Below are positions 17,878 to 25,585 of a stretch of DNA of 51,438 nucleotides, in pieces. The notes under the pieces are model-generated. The model worked only from the letters and a program-made list of their open reading frames with translations, was not told the DNA's origin and ran no database searches. Position 1 is the stretch's first letter, and the number at the start of each line of letters is the position of its first letter. A program made the translations under genes and the position numbers. The DNA is from Chloroflexota bacterium (GTDB lineage: Bacteria > Chloroflexota > Anaerolineae > Promineifilales > Promineifilaceae), in contig JAHDEN010000021.1 in assembly GCA_020628815.1 (NCBI GenBank), positions 1 to 51,438 of the forward strand. The letters are read 5' to 3'.

Positions 17878-18564
17878 ATGACTGTTACCGTTACTTTTCA
17901 TGGACACGCAACTTTTTCTCTTGACGTCAACGGAACCAAAATGATCGTTGATCCCTTCTTAAAAGGGAATAATCCGCTGGCACAAACGGCCGCAGATGAC
18001 ATAGATGTCGAGTATGTGCTAATTACGCACGGCCACGGGGACCATGTGGCTGACGCAGCCAGCATTGCGACTCGGTGCAATGCAACCCTGATTACTAACT
18101 TTGAAATCGCTGATTGGTTCGGCCGGCAGGGGGTTGAAAAAACCCATCCCCAACATTTGGGCGGCGGCTTTAACCACCCCTTTGGTTATTTAAAAATGAC
18201 TCCGGCCCTACACGGCTCAAAATTGCCAGATGGGGAATACGGTGGAATGCCGGGCGGCTTTTTGCTTAAAACGGGCAAAGAAAACATCTATATTGCAGGG
18301 GATACGGCCCTCTTCTCCGATATGTCGCTCATTGGGGAGCACGAGATTGATTTAGCCATTTTGCCCATCGGCGACAACTTCACCATGGGGCCAGATGATG
18401 CGCTGCGTGCGGTCGAATTCTTGAACCCGAAGAAGGTTGTGCCGTGCCACTACAATACGTTTGGCTATATTGTGCAGGATGCAGATGCGTGGGCGGCACG
18501 AGTTAACGCTGAAACTTCGGCCGAGGCTGTGGTAATGTCGGTTGATTCTTCAATTACGATTTAG
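17878..18564 (+). CDS. Metal-dependent hydrolase, UPF0173 / metallo-beta-lactamase fold
   Basis: The 228-residue protein is a compact metallo-beta-lactamase-fold hydrolase with the H51-G-H53-G-D55-H56 metal motif, a second Asp in IAGDTALFSDM, and a late His in KVVPCHYNTFG. This order and length are typical of UPF0173 (YtkL-like). The substrate is unknown. The ATG at 17878 follows AGAGGA at good spacing; an upstream ATG-less extension to 17833 has no support. Several CGGCCG copies mark it as native. It converges with the KAP NTPase gene. Confidence 0.88.
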   Translation: MTVTVTFHGHATFSLDVNGTKMIVDPFLKGNNPLAQTAADDIDVEYVLITHGHGDHVADAASIATRCNATLITNFEIADWFGRQGVEKTHPQHLGGGFNHPFGYLKMTPALHGSKLPDGEYGGMPGGFLLKTGKENIYIAGDTALFSDMSLIGEHEIDLAILPIGDNFTMGPDDALRAVEFLNPKKVVPCHYNTFGYIVQDADAWAARVNAETSAEAVVMSVDSSITI

Positions 18565-18648
18565 TTCCACAGACCAGTCAGATCAATTCCTACATAAAAC
18601 CGCCCACGTTAAAGATGTTACGGCCAAAGCAGGCTAGTTTATTTAGAT

Positions 18649-20055
18649 TCATGCTAAGTCAAACCTATGTGCGAGTTTAACCTTATTAATGATGCTCTCA
18701 ATACCAACCCCCTCGCTTAAACCATAAGGTAACCATCGCTGGATTTGTGAGGCTCTTTTAAATTCATGAGAAGATTTGTCCAAGTTCTCATCTTTTAAAA
18801 TTTCCAGCCAATTTCCTGTTATTTGCGCTTCTAAATGCGTGTAACGTAGTCTGTTATTGTCGTTATTTTGATTCAGTTCCTCATATCCAACCACCAGTAA
18901 TGCTTGCAAAATATAGCTTAGGTTTGAGTTCCATGAACTCCCATAAACCAATCCTAAAACACTATCAACATCTTCTTGGTAGTTATCAAAAATTTGAGGC
19001 TCAAATTCTTTCAAAAAACTTAAAAAAACAAACAACCCAAAATAGTGCATCTGCCCTTTCGGTATTGATTTTAAGGAGATTGAGATTCTCAATAGAACCT
19101 GATGGACATCTCTCAGTGTTAAATTAAAGTTATTCACCAAATTTGGAATTAGTTCGTTTAGGCTATTAAGCTCATCTTGACTCCGTGGCGAATCAATTCT
19201 CTGATAGCTTTCCCAAAAATCATACTGCCTTAATAGATCACGATAATAATCTCGTAGATCAATCATTTGTGGGAGAGTTAGTTGATAAGATAAATCGACA
19301 AACCTACGAAGGTAAATTTCGCCATCAAACTGATGCCCATAAACCGCTTGGATCGAATTTGCCAACTGTTTTTTATCGAGGGAAAGCACAAAAACTATTC
19401 CATCAATGCTGAAAAAGTGCTTAACAACTTCAAGTAATCCAATCGCAAAGCTGGGTCGGCATCTATCAAGCTCGTCTACAAAGAATACAAGTTTTTGTTC
19501 CGGAAGCTCATCAACTACATCTTTTAATGAAGCTTTGAAATTTTCTATTGTCTCCTTGGATTCCTCATAGGCTTTTAACCTATCTGTTGCAATTTCAGAG
19601 AGCAACTTACCGATTTCCTCTTCGTAATTTTCAGGTAAATTTAAAATTCCAGCAGTTGCTAATCTCAAGATTGCAGGTACAGCTCTTTTAATCAACTCAA
19701 CGCCTGAACTCTTGAATTTGCTTATCTTTTCTTTGATATTCGAATCTTCAAATGAATTCTCATTCAATGCTCTTGTTGTCTCAGTAATAAACACAATTAG
19801 TGGATCTTCAACATAATCATTTTCCCAAGCATTAAATTTAATCGTTGTAAGTTCTTGGTTCTTTAAGTGCTGGTCCCACATGTTTATAAAAGTGGTTTTT
19901 CCAGTACCCCAGGCACCATCAATTGCTAAAACAAATGATGAATCAATGTTGTTAACTAATTCGGTGAGGGAAATCCCAGTTTTTTGGCGATTAAGTTTGT
20001 CATTTTCCCAAGGATTTTCTGCAGGTATTTCTAATTCTGGCAGTTTTGCTATCAT
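18649..20055 (-). CDS. KAP family P-loop NTPase
   Basis: The 468-residue protein has Walker A G47-AWGTGKTT (47-55) and Walker B FFVDELDRCRP (about 191-201), followed by the FVLSLDKKQLANSIQ block characteristic of KAP NTPases. A region of about 90 residues between them (about 95-185) is largely helical. The classic membrane helices inserted in animal KAP proteins are weak here (VPAILRLATAGILNL, about 126-140). Bacterial KAP NTPases are often linked to mobile elements and antiphage defence; here no partner gene is adjacent. The gene is strongly AT-rich and lacks CGGCCG over 1.4 kb, so it is probably horizontally acquired. Confidence 0.88.
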   Translation of the reverse strand: MIAKLPELEIPAENPWENDKLNRQKTGISLTELVNNIDSSFVLAIDGAWGTGKTTFINMWDQHLKNQELTTIKFNAWENDYVEDPLIVFITETTRALNENSFEDSNIKEKISKFKSSGVELIKRAVPAILRLATAGILNLPENYEEEIGKLLSEIATDRLKAYEESKETIENFKASLKDVVDELPEQKLVFFVDELDRCRPSFAIGLLEVVKHFFSIDGIVFVLSLDKKQLANSIQAVYGHQFDGEIYLRRFVDLSYQLTLPQMIDLRDYYRDLLRQYDFWESYQRIDSPRSQDELNSLNELIPNLVNNFNLTLRDVHQVLLRISISLKSIPKGQMHYFGLFVFLSFLKEFEPQIFDNYQEDVDSVLGLVYGSSWNSNLSYILQALLVVGYEELNQNNDNNRLRYTHLEAQITGNWLEILKDENLDKSSHEFKRASQIQRWLPYGLSEGVGIESIINKVKLAHRFDLA

Positions 20056-20137
20056 GCGGCCTCCATGTATGCCTTAATAAACTTATCTAGCTGAAGTTTA
20101 ATACAGGCTTCCTAGTAGGACCAAATTTTTGGAAAAG

Positions 20138-20167
20138 ACCAGTCTGGTTTTTGACACCAGACTGGTC
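20138..20167 (-). terminator. Intrinsic terminator of the Gfo/Idh/MocA gene
   Basis: A perfect 12-bp stem (GACCAGTCTGGT and its complement) with a 6-nt loop is followed on the minus strand by TTTTCC. It lies 11 bp past the stop of the leftward oxidoreductase gene. Confidence 0.75.
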
Positions 20168-20177
20168 TCAAAAAGAG

Positions 20178-21395
20178 CTAAATATTGATATTATTCGCGG
20201 CCAAGTGGTCATTAATTTTGACAACCTGCCCCGTTTTGATCGACTCTTGCGCGGCCGAAGCCACGGCGATTGACCAAAGTCCCTCGAGTGCAGTTGCAGT
20301 TGGCGTCTCAATCCCGTCGATGTTGTTCACAAAGTCGATATGCTCCATGAACGTCGCGCCGTGATGCCCCGTAGCTTGAATACGAGCTGGATAGTTGGGG
20401 GTAATCCGCAGGGATGGCTGGCTGTCTCCACGATTGATGTCGATGCCGGTCCCGGCCGAAGATTGTGGCAAGAAGTCTTCTTTCTCCCACGCTTTTAAGT
20501 GGCCTTCGTCACCGCACAAAATCAGCTCTTCATAGAAAAATGGAGCAAACATGCATAGATTAAAGCTGGCGCGAACCCCGTTTTCGTAATTCACAATCAC
20601 GAGCGCATTATCAAGGATGTCCGACGTTTTCCCATCGTATTCGTACCCTACAAAGTTAACCGCTTGCCCTCCCGAGGCATATACGTCTACCGGCCGTGCA
20701 CCGGCAAACAGGTTGAGTAGATCAAAGTAGTGACAGCATTTTTCAACCAACGTATCACCCGAAAACTCTGAAAATTTATTCCATTGATCCACTTTGTCCA
20801 AAAACGGAATGCGGTGTTCTAAAATGCTGATCGATTTAATGTCGCCAACGGCTGATCCTGAGCCACCTTTCACTTGGTTGATGACTTCGCGATAGGTCGG
20901 TTTATAGCGATATTGCAGTCCGATTTGAAAGACGGCCGGATATTCTTCCCCAATCTCATAAATCGTGTACGCATCCTGCAAATTTGTAGCGATCGGTTTC
21001 TCGAGCAAAATATGTTTGCCCGATTTGATCGCCTCTTTTACCAAGTCGATATGGGTGTAATTGGGTGTCGCAATAATCAGCCCATCTACGTCAGGGTCCA
21101 TGACGGCCGCCTCGAGCGATTGATGCACTTTTAGCTCATCGTCTGAATATTGAGCGAACTGCGCCTTGGCCCCAGCCACACTGCCTTCGTTCGGATCAAA
21201 CACCCCATTAACCGTGGCTCGCCCTTCAAGCATCGTCACACGGATATGCTCTTGCCCCATGATACCGGTGCCGATGACATTAAATTTGTACTTCGGTTTT
21301 TCACCAGCTAGAAAATATTTATCGCCGTCTGGCAAGTAATTAAATGCGGGATTACCCTGATAAACCCGACTACTGATCATTTTACCTTTGCTCAT
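20178..21395 (-). CDS. Gfo/Idh/MocA family NAD(P)-dependent oxidoreductase
   Basis: After about 35 N-terminal residues, the Rossmann motif VIGTGIMGQEH (about 41-51) opens the cofactor domain. The EKPIATNLQDA block supplies the family's catalytic Lys. The C-terminal alpha/beta domain carries a KCCHYFDLLNLFAG segment with a conserved His. Such enzymes oxidise or reduce sugars, inositols or related polyols; the exact substrate is not readable. GAAGGT precedes the ATG. No sugar transporter or kinase is adjacent. Several CGGCCG copies are present. Confidence 0.88.
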   Translation of the reverse strand: MSKGKMISSRVYQGNPAFNYLPDGDKYFLAGEKPKYKFNVIGTGIMGQEHIRVTMLEGRATVNGVFDPNEGSVAGAKAQFAQYSDDELKVHQSLEAAVMDPDVDGLIIATPNYTHIDLVKEAIKSGKHILLEKPIATNLQDAYTIYEIGEEYPAVFQIGLQYRYKPTYREVINQVKGGSGSAVGDIKSISILEHRIPFLDKVDQWNKFSEFSGDTLVEKCCHYFDLLNLFAGARPVDVYASGGQAVNFVGYEYDGKTSDILDNALVIVNYENGVRASFNLCMFAPFFYEELILCGDEGHLKAWEKEDFLPQSSAGTGIDINRGDSQPSLRITPNYPARIQATGHHGATFMEHIDFVNNIDGIETPTATALEGLWSIAVASAAQESIKTGQVVKINDHLAANNINI

Positions 21396-21719
21396 TTGTT
21401 ACCTTCTGAAAGTATGAAGTCATAAATATCAAGTATAAATTAATAATCACTCATTGAAGCTACAGGAAATTATGCCCATACCTTCAAACTTTATACTTTA
21501 CATTTTTAGCTCGATTCTAATCCGGCCGATTGCTCGATGTCCAGACCCATTTGTATTGTGCTTTTTTAAGTCAAGCCACTGAACGGTACAATTAAATAGA
21601 TTTCCACCATGGAAGTATTATCATTTCAAAACTTTTATCGCACGGTAACGGGTTAATGCAGGCACATTGTGCTACACCCTCGCACCGGCGCCACTTTGCA
21701 CCTAATAAGGAGTTTTCCC
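21396..21719. other. Divergent promoter region with the ribosome-binding site that fixes the aldo/keto reductase start
   Basis: These 324 bp separate two divergent oxidoreductase genes. AAGGAG at 21707-21712 stands 7 nt before a TTG at 21720 and sets the rightward start. Nothing else with clear structure was found. Confidence 0.6.
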
Positions 21720-22697
21720 TTGAAAACAGTTCGTATTCCAAACACAGATCTTGACGTTTCACGCATGGCTTTTGGCACATGGCACATGGGGGGAACTTGG
21801 GACAAAACCCCACCCACGGCCGACATGTTTGACCGTGCCGGCCGACTTCTTGATGCGGCCGTTGAGAACGGCATCAATCACATTGATTTAGCTGATATTT
21901 ATACGATGGGTAAGTCTGACCAAGTTGTTGGCGATGCGCTCAGCAAACGGCCGGGTATGCGTGACAAGCTGGTTCTACAGCAAAAAGTAGGCATCGTGAT
22001 CGGCGGCAATCCTGACTTTGGCCCCCCGGGTCGATACGACTTTAGCACCGCCCATATCGTGGGTGAGGTTGAAGCCAGCCTCAAACGGCTCAACACAGAT
22101 TATGTAGACATTTTGGCCCTGCATCGGCCGGACCCCTTGTTTGAGGTGGAAGAAGTTGCGGCCGCTTTTGACCAGCTACATAGCAGTGGCAAAGTGCGCT
22201 ATTTTGGCGTCAGCAATCACAACTGGGCCCAAATCGCTAATTTACAAAGCTGTGTCGATCAAAAACTAGTCCTAAATCAAGTCGAACTCAATATCATGCA
22301 CCACTATCTGATCAGTGATGGGATGACGGCCAACATGGTCAACACAACACCTTACGCGGGTGCGATGGGTACGCTCGATTTCTGTCGCATGAACGATATT
22401 ATGATTCAGGCGTGGTCACCGGTTGCGGGTGGCTCCATCTTTAACCCTGGTGATGATGCTCCTGACAATGTAAAAGCGGTTGCGGCACTGCTAAAAGAGT
22501 TAGCGGCCGAGAAAAATACAACCGCATCAGCTATCGCTTTTGCATGGCTCTTGCGCCATCCGGCCGGTATTCAGCCGATCATCGGATCCTTAAACCCCAG
22601 TCGCATTCCAGAAGCGGCCCCGGCCGATGCTGTAGAGATGAGTCGGGTCGAGTGGTATCGTTTACTTGAGGCGGCACGCGGAGCAGGTGTCCCGTAG
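21720..22697 (+). CDS. Aldo/keto reductase
   Basis: The NAD(P)H-dependent carbonyl reductase has the family catalytic set Asp56 or Asp59, Tyr61 (in DLADIYTMGKS), Lys89 (QQKV) and His135 (LALHRPD), with the C-terminal cofactor-binding block QPIIGSLNPSRI. It is closest in pattern to the YdhF-like group. I place the start at TTG 21720 (325 residues): AAGGAG lies 7 nt upstream and the conserved fold begins at once. The open frame extends to a GTG at 21669, but that would put the ribosome-binding site inside the gene. Confidence 0.9.
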   Translation: MKTVRIPNTDLDVSRMAFGTWHMGGTWDKTPPTADMFDRAGRLLDAAVENGINHIDLADIYTMGKSDQVVGDALSKRPGMRDKLVLQQKVGIVIGGNPDFGPPGRYDFSTAHIVGEVEASLKRLNTDYVDILALHRPDPLFEVEEVAAAFDQLHSSGKVRYFGVSNHNWAQIANLQSCVDQKLVLNQVELNIMHHYLISDGMTANMVNTTPYAGAMGTLDFCRMNDIMIQAWSPVAGGSIFNPGDDAPDNVKAVAALLKELAAEKNTTASAIAFAWLLRHPAGIQPIIGSLNPSRIPEAAPADAVEMSRVEWYRLLEAARGAGVP

Positions 22698-22720
22698 GCC
22701 CAGCGTCCCTTAAATAGTGA

Positions 22721-22754
22721 GACGTGTTGCGTGGACTAATCTACGCAACACGTT
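22721..22754. terminator. Hairpin between convergent genes
   Basis: ACGTGTTGCGT (22722-22732) pairs perfectly with ACGCAACACGT ending at 22753. No long T-run follows on either strand, so termination is probable but not certain. Confidence 0.5.
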
Positions 22755-23246
22755 CTACGCATCATATTTGTTAGTTGTTTCCATCATCTTCGCGAGCTTT
22801 AGCAGGGAGCTTTTACCAGATCGTGCAAAAACCAATCCAAAGGCTCGCTCGCCAAGTCGGCCGAGCGGGCCACCCCATTCATACGCATAGGTCCAAGCCA
22901 ATTCGCAACTCGAATCGCTAAGTGGGGTAAGAGTGTAGTCTTCAGCAAATGCAGCTAAGGGCAGGGTGCCGCGATCAAACCGAAACGCCATGTGATGTGG
23001 CTCATCCCAAATAAAGAAATATTCCTCGATCGTTTGCCCACGGGTGATGACAGTGCGGGTTGTACCTACACCAAACGGTTTTTCACTTGTCCATGTAACG
23101 TCTAAGTCGATCCATTCTTTCCAAGCGGCCGCATCTTTAAACGATTCAAATACTGCCGCGGCCGGTTTATTGATCACTTGTCTGAGCGTTGTTGAGTTTG
23201 GGCCACTAAACGGATAATCATCCTTTACCTTTGTCATTTCGTGCAT
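22755..23246 (-). CDS. SRPBCC family protein (polyketide cyclase/START-like fold)
   Basis: The 163-residue protein fits the SRPBCC helix-grip fold: INKPAAAVFESFKDAAAWKEW at the start of helix 1, beta strands through TRTVITRGQTIEEYFFIWDE, and a long C-terminal helix ending in LLKLAKMMETT. The fold binds hydrophobic ligands; the ligand is unknown. GAGG lies 10 nt before the ATG at 23246. It is divergent from the small membrane protein, whose start is 31 bp away. Confidence 0.75.
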   Translation of the reverse strand: MHEMTKVKDDYPFSGPNSTTLRQVINKPAAAVFESFKDAAAWKEWIDLDVTWTSEKPFGVGTTRTVITRGQTIEEYFFIWDEPHHMAFRFDRGTLPLAAFAEDYTLTPLSDSSCELAWTYAYEWGGPLGRLGERAFGLVFARSGKSSLLKLAKMMETTNKYDA

Positions 23247-23276
23247 CTTGATTTTTCCTCGATTACAATTATTTTT

Positions 23277-23774
23277 ATGAAAGCAATCTACCGCTTCGTT
23301 GGAAATTGTTCGGCGATTCTGCTGATTTTCTTAATACTACCTCTTACTGTTTTAAGTGTTTGGCACTATTTGCGCTCAAATGAATACCTCGAAAATGAAA
23401 AAAGGGTAGCAAAAGAATCTCTTTGTATGCCCATGATTTACCAATCAACTAAAAATTTAATCGACTTAGATTTAGTTGATTTCAGTCATATTGTTGAAGA
23501 AAACAACAAGGTAGTTCTGGAGCATTATCATCAAGTGCTAAAACCAACTCCAACTGATCAGTGGACATCGAACACTCTGTGGTCGGAATATTCAACTGCA
23601 AATAATGTCACTAACTTTATTTGCATGCACAACTTTCAGAGGTTCATCTTTGCCGAAGTGGAAACATCATGTATCCAAGTCCGTCAAATAAATTCATCGG
23701 CTGTTGAAATAGGTTATAACTGGTATTTATCTGATGGAGTTGGTGCAGGAGCCTGTCGCATTCAAGAGAAATAG
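23277..23774 (+). CDS. Unknown protein with N-terminal membrane helix
   Basis: I do not recognise this family. From the ATG at 23277 (165 residues) there is one membrane segment (about residues 9-29, AILLIFLILPLTVLSV), then a domain with four cysteines (in SLCMPMIY, NFICMHNF, ETSCIQV and GACRI), which may form disulfides outside the membrane. The open frame back to 23241 would run into the divergent gene. The gene is AT-rich and lacks CGGCCG, in contrast to both neighbours. Confidence 0.6.
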   Translation: MKAIYRFVGNCSAILLIFLILPLTVLSVWHYLRSNEYLENEKRVAKESLCMPMIYQSTKNLIDLDLVDFSHIVEENNKVVLEHYHQVLKPTPTDQWTSNTLWSEYSTANNVTNFICMHNFQRFIFAEVETSCIQVRQINSSAVEIGYNWYLSDGVGAGACRIQEK

Positions 23775-23777
23775 AGC

Positions 23778-24404
23778 TTACAAATTTCCGCCCTTATTCA
23801 AATATTTCACAAACGGATCATGGTTGGCGTCACTGTTCCACTCATACTCTGACACCATGCAGGCCCATTCAGCTTTTTCTTGACCAAATAGCTCAGCAAT
23901 GACGCCTAGCGCCATATCGGTCCCGGCCGAGACACCTGATGCGGTCACCATCGGCCCGTCTACAACCCAACGAGCTTCTTCTACCCAATCCACTTTGTCT
24001 GACTGCATGGTTGCTAGCGAAAAATAGAGTTTGTTGCTGGTCGCTTTCCGGCCGTCGAGCAGTCCGGCCTTAGCAAGCAAGGCAGAGCCGGTACACACAC
24101 TCATCGTATATTTGACAGATGTGCTCCGCTCACGCAGAAAGTTGAGCATGGCTTCGTTATTCAGTTCCGGAATCGTCCCAATCCCACCGGGAAGCAAAAT
24201 TAGATCAAGCGGCGGGCAGTTAGCAAAGCTGTAATCAGCTACTGTTTTAGGCCCTTGGGTTGATTTAACCGGCCCCGCTTTTTCAGCTACCGTCACGAGA
24301 TCAACTTGGTCTAAAATGCCAAACATCTCAAGCGGGCCGTACATGTCTAACAGTTCAAAATTTTCGTAAAAGATGGCTCCGAGGGTTAGTTTTTGTTCAC
24401 TCAT
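23778..24404 (-). CDS. DJ-1/PfpI family protein (isonitrile-hydratase-like)
   Basis: The 208-residue protein has the class I amidotransferase-like fold of DJ-1/PfpI. The nucleophile elbow is C104 in MSVCTGSALLAKAGLLDG, and an Asp/Glu-rich first loop (FYENFELLDMYGPLEMF) carries the conserved acidic residue. The GRKATSN segment is typical of the branch with isonitrile hydratase and AraC-linked homologues, but no DNA-binding domain is attached. Activity (hydratase, glyoxalase-like or stress protein) cannot be assigned. It converges at 3 bp distance with the small membrane protein. Confidence 0.87.
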   Translation of the reverse strand: MSEQKLTLGAIFYENFELLDMYGPLEMFGILDQVDLVTVAEKAGPVKSTQGPKTVADYSFANCPPLDLILLPGGIGTIPELNNEAMLNFLRERSTSVKYTMSVCTGSALLAKAGLLDGRKATSNKLYFSLATMQSDKVDWVEEARWVVDGPMVTASGVSAGTDMALGVIAELFGQEKAEWACMVSEYEWNSDANHDPFVKYLNKGGNL

Positions 24405-24415
24405 AGGTTGTTGAT

Positions 24416-24525
24416 CGAGGGATCAATCCCTCGGTTAAGATAAGAAATCCAATGAATCGGATTGGTGTTACATCTAGCCCGAATTTATCGGGCTTCATAT
24501 TTTATCCGTAGGATTGATCCTACGG
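24416..24525. repeat. Three perfect palindromes in succession
   Basis: CGAGGGATCAATCCCTCG (24416-24433), AGCCCGAATTTATCGGGCT (24476-24494) and CCGTAGGATTGATCCTACGG (24506-24525) lie 12-42 bp apart in the divergent region before the lipase. The first and third share a GGAT/ATCC core. A similar GAGGGATTCATCCCTC palindrome lies at 50350-50365. They could be RNA hairpins, operators or dispersed repeat elements. Confidence 0.7.
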
Positions 24526-24569
24526 TAATTTGAGGTAGGATTAAAGCTAACTCTAACGGGGGAATACAA

Positions 24570-24596
24570 ATGGCTGATAGCTCTATCAGCGGCTGA
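24570..24596 (+). promoter_or_regulatory. Possible 8-codon leader peptide before the lipase
   Basis: An ATG at 24570 opens a short frame encoding MADSSISG with a TGA at 24594-24596. GGGGG lies 7 nt upstream (24558-24562). The frame covers the first 19-bp hairpin repeat and stops inside the second, so ribosome movement could affect folding. This is inference from sequence only. Confidence 0.3.
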
Positions 24597-24628
24597 CAGG
24601 TCTTTCAGCGGCTGACAAATATGTCAGC
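24572..24628 (+). repeat. Three tandem 19-bp hairpin repeats in the lipase leader
   Basis: The units GGCTGATAGCTCTATCAGC (24572-24590), GGCTGACAGGTCTTTCAGC (24591-24609) and GGCTGACAAATATGTCAGC (24610-24628) follow without gaps. Each folds on itself with a GCTGA/TCAGC stem. The sixth stem pair is T-A in unit 1 and C-G in unit 3, a compensatory change. The ribosome-binding site AGGAG starts 4-5 nt after unit 3. Confidence 0.8.
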
Positions 24629-24639
24629 ATAGGAGAAAA

Positions 24640-25476
24640 ATGGCGCATCTAGAAACAAAACACACCACACATGACGGAGAAGAACTGTATCTGCAAGCTT
24701 GGATACCTGAAGATTTTAAGGCGGCCGTCTTAATTGTCCACGGTTTAGCCGAGCACAGCAGCCGGTATGCACATGTGGCACAGGCGTTTAATGAAAATGG
24801 ATACGCCGTTTACAGTTTTGACGGCCGAGGACACGGCAAAAGCGCCAAAGGTGATCCAGATGCGTTTTACCCTAGCATCGACGACTACACCAAAGATGTT
24901 GGTGCGCTGTTTGGGAAAGTAAAAGAGCATGCGGCCGGTAAACCCTGTTTTATCTACGGCCATAGCATGGGGGGACTGATCACCAGCTACTACGAAATCA
25001 CCCATCAGCCAGACTTAGCAGGCATTATTTTGACCGGGCCAGCCGTCGCTGTTGGGGATGATATTTCTCCGTTTTTGATCCGCATTTCGAAATTGATGAG
25101 TGGCATTGCTCCCCGCATGGCGACAACGGTTTTAGACGGCAATCTGATTTCGCGGGATTCCAAAGAAGTTGAAAAATATAACAACGACCCGCTTAACTAT
25201 CGGGGTGGCATTCGGGCCCGTGTGGGAGCGGAAATGCTCAAAGCGATTCAACATGTCGAAGCCAACTCGGCTCAATTCAAAAACCCTGTGTTGATTATGC
25301 ACGGCACGGCCGACGGCATTACAGCGCCACGCGGTAGTCAAGCATTGCATGATGGGGCCAGCTCGGCCGATAAAACCCTGCGTATGTGGGACGGGCTTTA
25401 TCACGAACTACAAAATGAGCCTGAAAAAGAAGAAGTAATTGGGGAAATGATCGCTTGGATGGACGACCGGGTTTAA
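24640..25476 (+). CDS. Alpha/beta hydrolase, monoacylglycerol lipase-like
   Basis: The 278-residue serine hydrolase has the lipase elbow G107-H-S109-M-G-G, the oxyanion-side HGLAEHSSRYAHVA block (residues 34-47) typical of monoacylglycerol lipases and PldB-like lysophospholipases, Asp in MHGTADGITAP and His in LYHELQNEP. It would hydrolyse mono-acyl lipids in the cytoplasm; no signal peptide is visible. AGGAG lies just upstream of the ATG. The gene is flanked by tandem hairpins upstream and a 22-bp periodic repeat downstream. Confidence 0.9.
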   Translation: MAHLETKHTTHDGEELYLQAWIPEDFKAAVLIVHGLAEHSSRYAHVAQAFNENGYAVYSFDGRGHGKSAKGDPDAFYPSIDDYTKDVGALFGKVKEHAAGKPCFIYGHSMGGLITSYYEITHQPDLAGIILTGPAVAVGDDISPFLIRISKLMSGIAPRMATTVLDGNLISRDSKEVEKYNNDPLNYRGGIRARVGAEMLKAIQHVEANSAQFKNPVLIMHGTADGITAPRGSQALHDGASSADKTLRMWDGLYHELQNEPEKEEVIGEMIAWMDDRV

Positions 25477-25477
25477 C

Positions 25478-25537
25478 AACACGGTTGGCAGAGTCGCCTA
25501 ACACGGTTGGCCGAGTTTAACAACACGGTTGGCCGAG
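25478..25537. repeat. Three direct repeats with 22-bp period after the lipase gene
   Basis: The 16-mer AACACGGTTGGCCGAG starts at 25500 and 25522, and a copy with one change (GCAGAG) starts at 25478. The spacing is exactly 22 bp. The array starts 2 bp after the lipase stop codon. Confidence 0.8.
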
Positions 25538-25585
25538 TTTAGTAGGCCAGACGGAGCGAAGTTCCGTGTGTAAGCGAAGCGACAG

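Noticed and set aside
24572-24628. Tandem units considered as a CRISPR array
   Set aside because: The 19-bp units abut without spacers and no cas gene is near.
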